This document shows, piece by piece, positions 24,210 to 32,925 of a DNA stretch of 64,000 nt; the first letter of the stretch is position 1; the number at the start of each line of letters is the position of its first letter. This DNA comes from Staphylococcus carnosus. Its GTDB lineage: Bacteria; Bacillota; Bacilli; Staphylococcales; Staphylococcaceae. The notes under the pieces were generated by a model. It was given only the letters and a program-made list of their open reading frames with translations, made no database searches and was not told where the DNA came from. The stretch covers positions 2,046,001-2,110,000 of the forward strand of contig NZ_UHCT01000001.1 of NCBI RefSeq assembly GCF_900458435.1, written 5' to 3'. Position numbers and translations under genes: made by a program.

Positions 24210-25322
24210 AGTAGTAGAGTCGATTGCTAAGTCATATACTGCAGCAACTTTGTTATCTTTCGCTTTACCGTAAGCAAATTGTTTAGCAGTGAATAAATTC
24301 ATATCTTCGATTGCTAAAGTCTGTTCGAATTTTTGAATGTTGATGCCTCCGCCTAAATAACCATCGTAGCGACCTTTAACGTAAGTTAAAACTTTGCCAG
24401 GAGTTTGTGCGATTGATTCGATTACATTCAAGTTGTAAGGCAATGCAGTTACATATACACCGTTAGCATTTAAATGCGTGTATTGTGCTTGGATATCGAA
24501 GGCGTCTGATGGATTCACAACCATTGTTACGTTCCCTTTAACGACCACTGAATGACCTTTTTCATTAGTTGAATGGAATTTGAATACTTTAGTCAATTCT
24601 TTAACCGTTGTTTCAGAATCTTTGAAAGTTAAAGTGCCTTCTGATTCTTTTTCTGGATAAACGCCACCAGTAACGGACACACCTTCTTGTACTTGACGGT
24701 TCAATCCGATTGGTTGGTCTTTACCAGTACCGTTCAAGAATGCAGCTTCTAAAGCTACTGCGAATGCTTCTTCAATTTGTAAGCGAACAAATTGTTCAAT
24801 CCATGCTGGACCGAAGTCTTGCAAGTCTTTAGGTAATACTACAAATGCTGTTAATTTGTTTTGGATTGCAGTTTCTTCACTGAATGCAGCATCTAATTGA
24901 CCTTTGATGTCGCCAAAGATTTTACCCCAAACCGCAACGCCTGATGTTTCTGATTTCAAGAATTTCAAACGTAATCCAGCGTTTTTGATTCCTAAGTCTG
25001 CAAGTAATGGATGTTCTGTTGTTAAATCTTCAAAGATGCGATCAATCGTTTCTTCAGGTAATAATTTCTCTTCTTTGTAACCTACTTCTGTATTGATTTC
25101 GTTGAAGAATTTGCGTTGTTGTGCAGTTAATTGTTTATCTGCATTCGGCAGACTCGCAATTGCTTCCGCTTCTTGTTTCGCATGTTTCTTTGATTCTTCG
25201 AATAATTCGTTAATCATTTGGCCATACAATTCGGCTTGTTTTTCTTCTGTTTCACCTTGTGACAATGCGTTCAAAAATTCTTCGCGCGCTGTCTTGAATT
25301 CATCTGATAATTTGATAGTCAT
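24204..25322 (-). CDS. Major capsid protein (HK97 fold)
   Basis: 372 residues in the zero frame. The N-terminal ~75 residues are a charged helical scaffold-like delta domain; the rest follows the HK97 capsid pattern (LPEETIDRIFEDL, LKSETSG, FAVALEAAFLNGTG). The upstream ClpP-type protease probably removes the N-terminal part during maturation. A 392-residue form is predicted from the +1 frameshift site at the stop codon. Confidence 0.92.
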   Translation of the reverse strand: MTIKLSDEFKTAREEFLNALSQGETEEKQAELYGQMINELFEESKKHAKQEAEAIASLPNADKQLTAQQRKFFNEINTEVGYKEEKLLPEETIDRIFEDLTTEHPLLADLGIKNAGLRLKFLKSETSGVAVWGKIFGDIKGQLDAAFSEETAIQNKLTAFVVLPKDLQDFGPAWIEQFVRLQIEEAFAVALEAAFLNGTGKDQPIGLNRQVQEGVSVTGGVYPEKESEGTLTFKDSETTVKELTKVFKFHSTNEKGHSVVVKGNVTMVVNPSDAFDIQAQYTHLNANGVYVTALPYNLNVIESIAQTPGKVLTYVKGRYDGYLGGGINIQKFEQTLAIEDMNLFTAKQFAYGKAKDNKVAAVYDLAIDSTTP

Positions 25323-25345
25323 CTTGTGACCTCCTCATTTTTTGT

Positions 25346-25395
25346 ATTAAAAAAAGAACTTATGCTTAACCTTGTTTTGAGGTTTGCTAAGTTCT
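25346..25395 (-). terminator. Hairpin terminator after the protease gene
   Basis: Stem AGAACTTA/TAAGTTCT with an inner AACC/GGTT, overlapping the protease stop codon, and a T run on the minus strand. It sits just before the capsid gene's ribosome site. Confidence 0.6.
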
Positions 25396-26063
25396 TCTTT
25401 TTCTTCTAATTTCTCAATAACTTTATTTGCAATTTGTTCCACGTCAATTTTGATTTCAGGAGTTTTGTTCATCATTGCTGATACTTTGTCGATTGCATTT
25501 TTAGGAATCATATGACCTGTGTTAGCGACTAAACGTGTTGCGGACTCATCAAACATCTTACTGTCTGCAAACCCTAAATCAACTGCATCTTGTGCGCTCA
25601 TCCAGCTTTCTTCATTCATCAAATCAAGAATTTCCTGTTCGGATTTACCTGTTTTGTTCATGTAAGCATTAGCGATACCTCTATTCACACTGTTCAACAT
25701 TTTAGAAGCAGAAGCCATTGCTCTGTCATCTCCATAAGCAAGTGTGCTCGCATTATGAATCATCATTTGCGCCGTAGGACTCATTTCAATTGTGTCGCCC
25801 GCCATTGCAATAACAGAAGCAGCGCTTGCAGCAACGCCTACAACTTTGACATTGACATTACCGGCATAAGATTTTAATGCAGTATAGATTTCACTTCCAG
25901 ACATGACTTCTCCGCCCCCTGAATTGATGATGACTTCCACATCTTCATTAGTAGAAGGCAGCGCATTAATAATGTCGTTTGGTGAAGTTGCATCCATATC
26001 TAGCAAATCGTAAATCCATTTTTCATTATTTGGTACAATCGCACCTTTTACGTTAATCTTCAT
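25347..26063 (-). CDS. ClpP-like prohead protease
   Basis: 238 residues from ATG 26063, six bases after GGAGGTG (an ATG at 26072 precedes the ribosome site). It is an S14/ClpP-fold serine protease: Ser80 in GVAAS, His103 in MMIHNAS, and an acidic residue before WMSAQDAVDLGFAD. It matures the procapsid. The C-terminal ~50 residues are charged and Lys-rich. The start overlaps the portal gene by 11 nt. Confidence 0.92.
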   Translation of the reverse strand: MKINVKGAIVPNNEKWIYDLLDMDATSPNDIINALPSTNEDVEVIINSGGGEVMSGSEIYTALKSYAGNVNVKVVGVAASAASVIAMAGDTIEMSPTAQMMIHNASTLAYGDDRAMASASKMLNSVNRGIANAYMNKTGKSEQEILDLMNEESWMSAQDAVDLGFADSKMFDESATRLVANTGHMIPKNAIDKVSAMMNKTPEIKIDVEQIANKVIEKLEEKEELSKPQNKVKHKFFF

Positions 26064-27225
26064 CAGTTTCACCTCCTTCTGGTGTGCTATCCGCAGTTTC
26101 TTCTCTTGTTGTTGTATAGTTCTTAGTTACAAAGTATTGATCCATTTGAGGGTCGTCTGACGGTTCCTCACCTAACATCACTAATACTTGGTTCGGTGTG
26201 AACGTGCTTGAAGATACAAGTTTGTCGATTGATTCAGCCATTTCTAACGGGTCTTTCTTATCGATGCCGATAACTTTAATCCGTTTGCCTTTGATAACTT
26301 CATTTTGTTTCAACAATTTAGCGTTCAATTCATCTTCAATCTTCTTAATCAAAGGCTTGATACAGAATTTAATGTACGATTTCATCGCATTATCCAAATC
26401 CGCCATCTCTCCATGAATAAGAGAGGGAGGGATACCGATTGCTTTAGCCACAATATCAATTAATGACCTGAAAAGCTTGCCCAATTCATCAAAAGGTGCA
26501 TTGTTTGATTTAGATGCAGAAGATACATCTTGATAGTCAAACCCTTTTGTTAATGGCGCAACTGCTACTCCATTGTTACTGAATGAATTAACGACTTTAT
26601 CGACATAGTTTTGCATTTTTTCTGTATTCTTTTCGCCGTTGACTGCACTGGAATCAACATTCATGATGCCTCGTATCTGATAATTACGCATTTGAGCGCT
26701 TATCATACGTCCGAATATCTCTCCATAGTCTGCAAATAAGCCTTCAGTAAATTTATTCAGTTTGTCATTGTTGTAAGTTAAGTAAATAACCTCGTCCATA
26801 TTAAATGAACGTTCAAATTCATAATCGCTTACTGTTACATCTTCGAAAATATCGGGATACAGCGCATATTTTTTACGATTATAATTGTCTGCCACTACTA
26901 AATCTTTGGTATCTGTCACGACAATCAACACTTCATTGTCATAAATCAATTTGTAGATAACTTTCTGCCAAAAATCTGTTGAAGATAAATCTGTATTCGG
27001 TCTAACATTCAATTTGTACCAGGATTGGTCTTTTAAAGACTTATTATCAGCGTCTAAAAATCGAAACTCTGATTGTGAAAGAGTTCTTGCTAAAAATTCA
27101 ATACAAGTATTCAATGCTGCTTGTTTCAAATAAGCTTTTTCAGATGTATCTTGAAACAATTCCAAATCATACATCCAGCTTGCTTCTTCATGTCTGCCGA
27201 AAATCTTATCAAATAATCCAGCCAT
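26053..27225 (-). CDS. Portal protein
   Basis: 390 residues, HK97-type portal: AALNTCIEFLARTLSQSEFRF near the N-terminus, the central crown/stem region, and a Glu/Thr-rich acidic end. It forms the dodecameric DNA entry ring and terminase dock. Ribosome site GAAAGGAGG. Confidence 0.92.
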   Translation of the reverse strand: MAGLFDKIFGRHEEASWMYDLELFQDTSEKAYLKQAALNTCIEFLARTLSQSEFRFLDADNKSLKDQSWYKLNVRPNTDLSSTDFWQKVIYKLIYDNEVLIVVTDTKDLVVADNYNRKKYALYPDIFEDVTVSDYEFERSFNMDEVIYLTYNNDKLNKFTEGLFADYGEIFGRMISAQMRNYQIRGIMNVDSSAVNGEKNTEKMQNYVDKVVNSFSNNGVAVAPLTKGFDYQDVSSASKSNNAPFDELGKLFRSLIDIVAKAIGIPPSLIHGEMADLDNAMKSYIKFCIKPLIKKIEDELNAKLLKQNEVIKGKRIKVIGIDKKDPLEMAESIDKLVSSSTFTPNQVLVMLGEEPSDDPQMDQYFVTKNYTTTREETADSTPEGGETDED

Positions 27226-27239
27226 TACTTTCCTCCTTT

Positions 27240-28880
27240 CTAAAAGTCAATTGCGTTCAAGAAGTCAAGACTCGAACTGACGTCCGCTTCCAATAAATCG
27301 TCTGCTCTGTATAAAGCGTGAATAAATGCTTGGAACCCGTCTGTTTTACGTCTAATCTCATCTTTCTTGATATATTCTTTGTTGCCATCCGGTTTGATTT
27401 TGACAGCAACGTTATTTGTGTACCAACGCATCATAGGATTGTCATCGAATATGACATTATGGTTAGCAAACATGGTTTCAATTCGAGGTGCTAACAATGA
27501 TTGTATGGCTCTAGGATTTCTAATCACTTCAATTTCTATTCCGTATTCTTCAAATAGTGGTCTTAATAGATCCATTCTGAAATTATCAGCAATCACTTTT
27601 TCTAATCCGTATGTTTCTCGCATTTTATCGAACCATAAGACAATATGAAGTGGATTGATAGAAGGTTCATCTACAATTGTGAGTAATCCCTCTTTCTCCC
27701 ACTCATGAATAGGTGCTTTCAATTTCACTTTGTCTAAAAAGCCTTTACGTACAAATGAATGTGACTTCCAAATGTAGTCATCGCCCTCTCTGAAAAGCAA
27801 TCCGACTGCTGCAAAGTCTTTGATACTTGCATAATCCAAACCGCCTAAGCATTGTCTTTGTTCCAACTCAGGAAATGGTCTGTTTGTCGCTAAAATTTCT
27901 TCCCATGGTGCTACAACTTTTTCTAAATCTACTTCAGGAAGATTCATACGCTTAGTCATAAATTCTTCACGTTTAGATGGCGCAAAAGTCATTTCATTGT
28001 ATTGGTTTTTAACTTTTCTGAATAAACCTTGTGCATATTCGCACATCGGCTCACTGAACATCGGATTAGCTTTCTCCCACATCGTTGGATCATCAACTTC
28101 CTTAGGGTCATCCAACTTGCAAATGAACGGGAAAATTCTATCGTCTGGTGTTTCGCCTTTAAGCAAAGAAAGTGAACGTTCTTTCAATTTGTCTAAGAAG
28201 CCCTCACGCACATAACCGTCTGTACCGATAAAAAATTCACGTGGATTTCTGACTTTACCTAATCCAGAACTGAACACATCTACTGTTTCGCTATCTTCGT
28301 ATCTATGTACTTCGTCATAAATGACACAACCTTCACGACCACCATCTTTTGTACCAGCATTCGAAGTTCTGAATCTGAAACGTGATTTAGTTTCTGTGTC
28401 AGTGATTACCAACTTAGTCAGATAGAACATATCTTCCAATTCGTTACGTTCAATCATGTTATAAGCTTCTTCAAATGACGTTTTAGCTTGGTCCTCTGAA
28501 TTGGCTACTACAGAAATATCGTAATTAGGAATACCATGCAGATAGCTGATAAAGTAATTCGACAGCGCTGTAATAAATCCGTTTTTACCTCCGCCACGAC
28601 CTAACGTAATAAAAAACTGCTCGAAATATAGGAAGTTCCCTTCTTTTTCGAACAGAAATATAAATGGTACTATAAACTTTTGGAATGGTTGCAGTGGGAA
28701 GTACCACTTCTCAGTAAATTTGATAAAGTTTTCAATTTGTTCTTCATCAAAATATAAGTCACCACGACTAAGTACATCTCTTTCAAGATATGCAATAAGC
28801 ATAATCCGTTCTTTGTTAAGCAATATTTTGCCTGTTTTCCATAAACGGATATAGTCATCAATATACTTATTCTTAATCAT
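27240..28880 (-). CDS. terL: Terminase large subunit
   Basis: 546 residues. ATPase half: Walker A-like TLGRGGGKN (about 92-100) and Walker B VIYDE (about 186-190). Nuclease half: GGLDYASIKDFAAVG near 345 and later acidic residues. It packages DNA and cuts at the ends. It overlaps terS by 4 nt. Confidence 0.93.
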   Translation of the reverse strand: MIKNKYIDDYIRLWKTGKILLNKERIMLIAYLERDVLSRGDLYFDEEQIENFIKFTEKWYFPLQPFQKFIVPFIFLFEKEGNFLYFEQFFITLGRGGGKNGFITALSNYFISYLHGIPNYDISVVANSEDQAKTSFEEAYNMIERNELEDMFYLTKLVITDTETKSRFRFRTSNAGTKDGGREGCVIYDEVHRYEDSETVDVFSSGLGKVRNPREFFIGTDGYVREGFLDKLKERSLSLLKGETPDDRIFPFICKLDDPKEVDDPTMWEKANPMFSEPMCEYAQGLFRKVKNQYNEMTFAPSKREEFMTKRMNLPEVDLEKVVAPWEEILATNRPFPELEQRQCLGGLDYASIKDFAAVGLLFREGDDYIWKSHSFVRKGFLDKVKLKAPIHEWEKEGLLTIVDEPSINPLHIVLWFDKMRETYGLEKVIADNFRMDLLRPLFEEYGIEIEVIRNPRAIQSLLAPRIETMFANHNVIFDDNPMMRWYTNNVAVKIKPDGNKEYIKKDEIRRKTDGFQAFIHALYRADDLLEADVSSSLDFLNAIDF

Positions 28881-29224
28881 ACTAAGTCACGACGTACTGG
28901 CTTCTCTGGTTCGTCATCCTTTTTTGGTAATAAATCAGAGAGTTGCTTGATGATACGTTGATAAGATTGATCGCGTGTGTTGTAAAGTCGTGCAACAGGT
29001 CGTTCCCTTTCATACGGTTCAGTTTTTTCGGATTGCGTGAACAGCATATACTCTCCATTTTCTTGAATATCTTCCCACATATAGTCCAACATGACTCTCA
29101 AACGTGCTGCTTGAATAATTAATCCCTGAACTACGTTCAATTTGTCTTGTGGAACGTCCTTGTATATGTCTAATAAGCGTTCTCGTTCTTGCACAACTTT
29201 TTCATCGTCATCTCTTACTCTCAT
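28877..29224 (-). CDS. terS: Terminase small subunit (P27 family)
   Basis: 115 residues of the P27 type, with the pattern LNVVQGLIIQAARLRVMLDYM followed by a QSYQRIIKQLSDLLPK helix. It recognises the packaging site. Ribosome site AAAGAGGTGA. Confidence 0.85.
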   Translation of the reverse strand: MRVRDDDEKVVQERERLLDIYKDVPQDKLNVVQGLIIQAARLRVMLDYMWEDIQENGEYMLFTQSEKTEPYERERPVARLYNTRDQSYQRIIKQLSDLLPKKDDEPEKPVRRDLV

Positions 29225-29244
29225 CTATATCACCTCTTTCTTTA

Positions 29245-29400
29245 GTCAATTTTCAGGGAGGGGTTACGCAATTTTTTTCATTTTAAATCTGCGGAATCGA
29301 TTCCCCATCACCGGTTCCCCCTCCAAAGTTTTTTCAAAAAAATTTTGACCCGGGGGGATTTAAATATTTTTTTATTTAATTTTTAATCCCGAAAATATTT
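29245..29400. other. Probable cos packaging region
   Basis: The noncoding gap between the HNH gene and terS contains unusually G/C-tract-rich islands in an A/T-rich background (GAGGGGTTACGC, CACCGGTTCCCCCTCC, CCCGGGGGGATT) and poly-T/A runs. In cos-type Gram-positive phages with an HNH nuclease next to a P27 terminase, the cos site lies here. The exact nick positions cannot be read from sequence alone. Confidence 0.5.
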
Positions 29401-29733
29401 TTACCACTTTTCATCTTGCCATTTATTTTCTTTTCGTTTCCAAGTCGTGTAATGTCTGTCGTGAATTTTGTTATGACAATCAACACATAATGTTTCTAAG
29501 TTATCATCTTCCAATGCCAATTCTGGATGATGTTCTAACTCTTTTATATGATGGACCACTAACTTAATCTTTTTACGACCATTCTTATTAGGCTCATATA
29601 CATCAAGAGATACCTTACCTTGTCGCTTACAAGATTGACATTCGAACTGGTCGCGCTCTTGGATTGCCTTTCGCTTGTGTCTCCACTCGCTGCTATTGTA
29701 GAACGCACGTCGTTGTGCTTTGCTTAGTGCCAC
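29401..29733 (-). CDS. HNH endonuclease (packaging-associated)
   Basis: 110 residues, starting at GTG 29733 after AGGAGGTGG. Two CxxC pairs (CQSCK and CVDCH) surround the HNH core HHIKELEHHPELALEDDNLETL-type sequence. Phage HNH proteins adjacent to terS/terL are required for cos cleavage in several cos phages. First gene of the structural operon. Confidence 0.88.
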   Translation of the reverse strand: MALSKAQRRAFYNSSEWRHKRKAIQERDQFECQSCKRQGKVSLDVYEPNKNGRKKIKLVVHHIKELEHHPELALEDDNLETLCVDCHNKIHDRHYTTWKRKENKWQDEKW

Positions 29734-29802
29734 ATGCCACCTCCTACTTACTGCTTACTCATATCAACACTGACATGCTTGATAGTATTCATATCAATAA
29801 AC

Positions 29803-29834
29803 AAAAGAGACACACCATGTTAGTGATGTGCCTC
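29803..29834 (-). terminator. Terminator downstream of rinA (second)
   Basis: Imperfect stem GAGACACA/TGTGCCTC at 29807-29834, followed on the minus strand by TTTTG. A similar imperfect hairpin at 29907-29939 precedes it. Together they would end early transcription before the late promoter region. The stretch 29734-30027 has no convincing gene. Confidence 0.55.
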
Positions 29835-29906
29835 AGTTATAATATAGTATTCTCATTCACATAGATACATAGTGACCACCGTACCTCTCTATCTGTATCA
29901 GATATA

Positions 29907-29939
29907 AAGAAAGACACAACACTCAATGTGCCATGCCTT
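29907..29939 (-). terminator. Terminator downstream of rinA (first)
   Basis: Imperfect stem AAGACACAAC.../GTGCCATGCCTT. The minus-strand 3' side ends in TCTTTCTTT. It is weaker than usual; listed because it pairs with the hairpin at 29803. Confidence 0.4.
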
Positions 29940-30027
29940 ATGTACTACTATCGCTATAACTCGATTATAACTTAATAGATATGTGATACCTAATAGTGTT
30001 CGATGTGTCCAAAGTGTTCGATGTGTT

Positions 30028-30441
30028 CTAACTGTAGTTGCCTTGCTGTACATCCATGTACACATTGACTATCTCATTCACACGACCATAGAAGTTAGAT
30101 CTGCTATTGATACATGCAATGTCCATGATAGTCTTATGCTTCATACCACGCTTCATCATCTGAAGTATATGATAGTTGACCTCATCAGTAACGTACTCCT
30201 CATGTTCATCAATGAACTGCATCTTCTCTATCATCTTTATCTTACGTCTCCATTGCTTGTTCCTATTGATGACCTTCACTAATACTTTATCTCCAGTAGT
30301 ACCTTTAGCTTTAGGTAATGTAGCTTCTATACCATACTGTGCAACAGATGTACTATCACTATCATATATATCTGCTTCTACCATATTCTGATAGAACTTA
30401 TAGTTATCCAACATCTCTCTTACTTCTTTCTCTGTGTACAA
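30028..30441 (-). CDS. rinA: RinA-like late-gene transcriptional activator
   Basis: 137 residues starting at TTG 30441 behind GGAGG. It resembles the RinA/ArpU family that closes the early operon in staphylococcal phages: an N-terminal helical half and a C-terminal region with MMKRGMKHKTIMDIACINSR that looks like a sigma-factor-type HTH. It should switch on the terminase-to-lysis operon. Confidence 0.8.
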   Translation of the reverse strand: MYTEKEVREMLDNYKFYQNMVEADIYDSDSTSVAQYGIEATLPKAKGTTGDKVLVKVINRNKQWRRKIKMIEKMQFIDEHEEYVTDEVNYHILQMMKRGMKHKTIMDIACINSRSNFYGRVNEIVNVYMDVQQGNYS

Positions 30442-30453
30442 TGTGCAGGCCTC

Positions 30454-30633
30454 CTACATTAGTTTGTTTTCAATATCTGATTTGAATTGTTTTAATTGTT
30501 TGATGTATGCTTCTTTATGTTTGATATCTTCTTGCCATTCTTTTATTTGACGTTGATATTTATCAATAGTGTTCTTCGCAATATCTATATCCACTTCAAT
30601 GTTATGAATCTGCGACTGGTAAAATTTATCCAT
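30454..30633 (-). CDS. Small coiled-coil protein, uncharacterised
   Basis: 59 residues from ATG 30633 (AAAGGA upstream), almost entirely one charged helix with heptads (IDIAKNTIDKYQRQIKEWQE). The start overlaps the end of the 45-aa membrane gene by 8 nt. Unknown role beside the Rin regulators. Confidence 0.55.
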   Translation of the reverse strand: MDKFYQSQIHNIEVDIDIAKNTIDKYQRQIKEWQEDIKHKEAYIKQLKQFKSDIENKLM

Positions 30634-30763
30634 TATCATCATTCCTTTCAATAAGTGTTTGTATAATAATATCCTTTAACTTTAACTCTTCATTCAACTC
30701 TCGATTCGCTATATAAAGCACAAGCGAGAGGAGAGCAAAGAGAATGGTTAGTGCTATCCACAT
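30626..30763 (-). CDS. 45-aa single-pass membrane protein
   Basis: Starts MWIALTILFALLSLVLYIAN: one transmembrane helix, then a basic/acidic tail. Strong ribosome site GGGAGGTAAG. It overlaps the coiled-coil gene by 8 nt and follows the RinB-like gene. Small membrane peptides like this are common beside rin genes; function unknown. Confidence 0.6.
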   Translation of the reverse strand: MWIALTILFALLSLVLYIANRELNEELKLKDIIIQTLIERNDDNG

Positions 30764-30766
30764 TAT

Positions 30767-31153
30767 TTACTTACCTCCCGCATTATAGTTATGAACCCCA
30801 TTCAAATCCGCCTGACTGTTGATGTCGTAATCACATGGTGCATCTATCTCATTGTTAGCTGTTAAGCGTATGATAATCTCATTCGTAACGTACTTGCTTA
30901 GTTCGTATACAGTGAGGAGTGAGACAATATAGAGTAGGCGTTTAGGATATTCAGACTTATACGTGCCTTTGGTAAAATGCTGTTTGATTGAACGTTTACT
31001 GCTAAATAAAGCCCCAGTATTTACTTCTCTATATCTATACCTCTTACCACTTAATACTATAGGATGTTTCAGTTTCTTAATCTCAAACATCTCACCTGAC
31101 ATGTTCATTGTGTTTCCAACATAATATGGTGTCTTTAGCATATACATAGTCAT
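30767..31153 (-). CDS. rinB: RinB-like activator with an extra N-terminal half
   Basis: 128 residues. The C-terminal half (about 70-118: LLYIVSLLTVYELSKYVTNE and TANNEIDAPCDYD) matches the pattern I know for the ~57-aa RinB of S. aureus phages. The N-terminal ~70 residues (with KRYRYREVNTGALFSSKRSIKQH) are not part of usual RinB. Clean ribosome site GGAGG before ATG 31153 supports a true fusion. Confidence 0.6.
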   Translation of the reverse strand: MTMYMLKTPYYVGNTMNMSGEMFEIKKLKHPIVLSGKRYRYREVNTGALFSSKRSIKQHFTKGTYKSEYPKRLLYIVSLLTVYELSKYVTNEIIIRLTANNEIDAPCDYDINSQADLNGVHNYNAGGK

Positions 31154-31156
31154 AGG

Positions 31157-31441
31157 TTAATCCTCCATGTAACGTTTGAAGAAAGCGCCTTTGTTCATAA
31201 CTCCCCAAGGCTTACAATCTTGCTCAAAGTCATACCATCTATAGAATATTGTTCCTGGATATATTGGAGCATCTTCTTTGTCAGAGACATAGTGGTTTAA
31301 TAGCAAATACTCCTTACCGTCTGTTCTTGTTAGTAATGGTTCTGAACGTCCTATAAATTCACATACCTCTTTAAAATTCTCTTTTCCTTTAAACTCAATA
31401 TACTCAACTACGTCTGGTCTTTTAATCGCTTTTTTAATCAT
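31157..31441 (-). CDS. Phage early protein, uncharacterised
   Basis: 94 residues, soluble, beginning MIKKAIKRPDVVEYIEFKG. Strong ribosome site AAGGAGG. It overlaps the upstream gene by 8 nt and ends 4 bp before rinB. No family recognised. Confidence 0.6.
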   Translation of the reverse strand: MIKKAIKRPDVVEYIEFKGKENFKEVCEFIGRSEPLLTRTDGKEYLLLNHYVSDKEDAPIYPGTIFYRWYDFEQDCKPWGVMNKGAFFKRYMED

Positions 31442-31706
31442 TTATTTTTCCTCCTTTAGTTAAATCCGTAGTATGTTGGTATCCACAATCATCACAGCTT
31501 CTAACAATAACTACTGGCCCATTACTTCCATACGCACGTTCGGCATCTACATTTAAACTCTTACATCTCGGACACTGGAAGAATGTCTTGTGCTCAAAAT
31601 AATCGTTGTGTTGAATGAATTTTTCATCGTCTCTATCAATCGTATATATACCATTTGTTTTTAGTGTTTGACTTTTGAGTGCTGTAACTATTTCGTAGTC
31701 CCACAT
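31434..31706 (-). CDS. Zinc-ribbon phage protein
   Basis: 90 residues with two CxxC pairs, QCPRCKS and SCDDCGY (about residues 44-76), forming a zinc ribbon. The N-terminal ~35 residues include GIYTIDRDDEKFI. Possible nucleic-acid-binding accessory protein of the early operon; role unknown. Confidence 0.65.
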   Translation of the reverse strand: MWDYEIVTALKSQTLKTNGIYTIDRDDEKFIQHNDYFEHKTFFQCPRCKSLNVDAERAYGSNGPVVIVRSCDDCGYQHTTDLTKGGKIND

Positions 31707-31712
31707 ATTTAC

Positions 31713-31955
31713 TCACTGTCCTTTCTTATAATCTTTACCGAATAATGTTTCTTTTTCTTCTTCAGTAAAACGCTCATGTTTAATAGTTGTACCTAACCCT
31801 CTATTCGCTAACATTCTAGGTTCTTTCACCATCCTCTCAGCCTCTTCCTTACTCTCTGCCTCAATCACAGTGTAGGTTTCATTCTCACGTGCTTTAGTTA
31901 CATGAGTGAAAGGGTGACCGGTTGAGTCTGTTATGTGTCGGATTAGAAATTGCAT
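31713..31955 (-). CDS. DUF1381-like phage protein
   Basis: 80 residues with the DUF1381-type pattern seen in staphylococcal phages (QFLIRHITDSTGHPFTHV, EAESKEEAERMV). Small soluble protein of unknown function; ribosome site GAGGTG. Confidence 0.65.
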   Translation of the reverse strand: MQFLIRHITDSTGHPFTHVTKARENETYTVIEAESKEEAERMVKEPRMLANRGLGTTIKHERFTEEEKETLFGKDYKKGQ

Positions 31956-32162
31956 TCACAACACCTCATGCGTAATTACATATTTCGTAAGTTTACCACC
32001 ACATTTTATGGCTACATTATTCGCTTCATCATAATTGTTATATTCAAATAAAGTTGCTCGCTTGATATCATCTGTAAATCCAAATCCTCCTATACGATAT
32101 TTGAATAAGTAAATACCTTTATTAACTTCAACTACATAATGTGTATCTTTATCTACTACCAT
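31956..32162 (-). CDS. Phage early protein, uncharacterised
   Basis: 68 residues from ATG 32162, eight bases after AAGGAGTGAG. Beta-rich start (HYVVEVNKGIYLFKYRIGG). The stop is adjacent to the DUF1381-like start. No family recognised. Confidence 0.5.
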   Translation of the reverse strand: MVVDKDTHYVVEVNKGIYLFKYRIGGFGFTDDIKRATLFEYNNYDEANNVAIKCGGKLTKYVITHEVL

Positions 32163-32168
32163 CCACAC

Positions 32169-32261
32169 TCACTCCTTATTAAGCAATGCCTTAACTTTAT
32201 CTAGTATGTCTTTATCTTGTTCCACTTGAACCAAACCCTTTTTCTCCTCTTGCTGTTTCAT
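32169..32261 (-). CDS. 30-aa peptide overlapping the dut 3' end
   Basis: A 30-residue highly charged frame (MKQQEEKKGLVQVEQDKDIL...) with an excellent ribosome site (AAGGAG, 7-nt spacing) lying inside the end of dut in another frame. It may be a real micro-gene or a translational bridge between dut and the next gene. Confidence 0.4.
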   Translation of the reverse strand: MKQQEEKKGLVQVEQDKDILDKVKALLNKE

Positions 32262-32721
32262 TACTAAACTCCTTAACTGGTTCTAACTCTGGTTTCCATA
32301 TTGGTACGATAACCAACTGTGCTAGTCGGTCGCCTTTGTGAATTGTATAATTAGTATTTACGAATTTGCTGACGTATCCATGTTCAAATTTATTTTGAAT
32401 ATTAAAATAAGCATCTTCTTCTGTATCGAACTCTTGACTATCATTCTTAATATTAATCTTCATATGTCCTTGATAACCTGCGTCAATCTTTCCTGTTTCA
32501 ACTACAAGGTGCGTTTTACTACTAACACCACTTCTACTTGTAAGCAATCCAACATAACCTTTAGGAATATTTACTGCTATATCAGTAGCGATTAATGCTT
32601 TTTCTTGTGGCTCAAGTATCACTGTTTCTGCTGCGTATATGTCATAACCAGCGTCCGTCGCATTTGCACGTGTCGGCATTGTTGCGTTGTCTGATAGTAG
32701 TTTGATTTGTAGGTTAGTCAT
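32212..32721 (-). CDS. dut: dUTP diphosphatase
   Basis: 169 residues with all five trimeric dUTPase motifs: ATDAGYDIYA, TSRSGVSSK, GKIDAGYQG, KGDRLAQLVI and RGEKGFGSSG. It hydrolyses dUTP to dUMP and PPi, protecting phage DNA from uracil. Phage dUTPases of staphylococci also derepress SaPI islands, which is possible here. Confidence 0.95.
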   Translation of the reverse strand: MTNLQIKLLSDNATMPTRANATDAGYDIYAAETVILEPQEKALIATDIAVNIPKGYVGLLTSRSGVSSKTHLVVETGKIDAGYQGHMKINIKNDSQEFDTEEDAYFNIQNKFEHGYVSKFVNTNYTIHKGDRLAQLVIVPIWKPELEPVKEFSNETARGEKGFGSSGTR

Positions 32722-32925
32722 TTATAAAAGACCTCCATTTTTATACAACCATACCTTTGCCTTTTTAGTGATTATTTCTTCCTTTGATTTTAATAAGTCT
32801 CTTGGACCTAACTCTATATTGATGTTTACGTCTAATGGTTTATCACAAGTATGCTCGTCATACATTTTTGCTTTAGCATATAATTCGTTATAAGTTTTTA
32901 AATCTATTGTTACTGTGTTAGTCAT
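32722..32925 (-). CDS. Phage early protein, uncharacterised
   Basis: 67 residues (MTNTVTIDLKTYNELYAKAK), predicted helical then beta, ribosome site GGGAGG. It abuts dut directly. No family recognised. Confidence 0.55.
   Translation of the reverse strand: MTNTVTIDLKTYNELYAKAKMYDEHTCDKPLDVNINIELGPRDLLKSKEEIITKKAKVWLYKNGGLL

Noticed and set aside
29664..30391. Plus-strand frames over the rinA region
   Set aside because: They are shadows of the HNH and RinA genes or lie over terminator hairpins, with poor starts.
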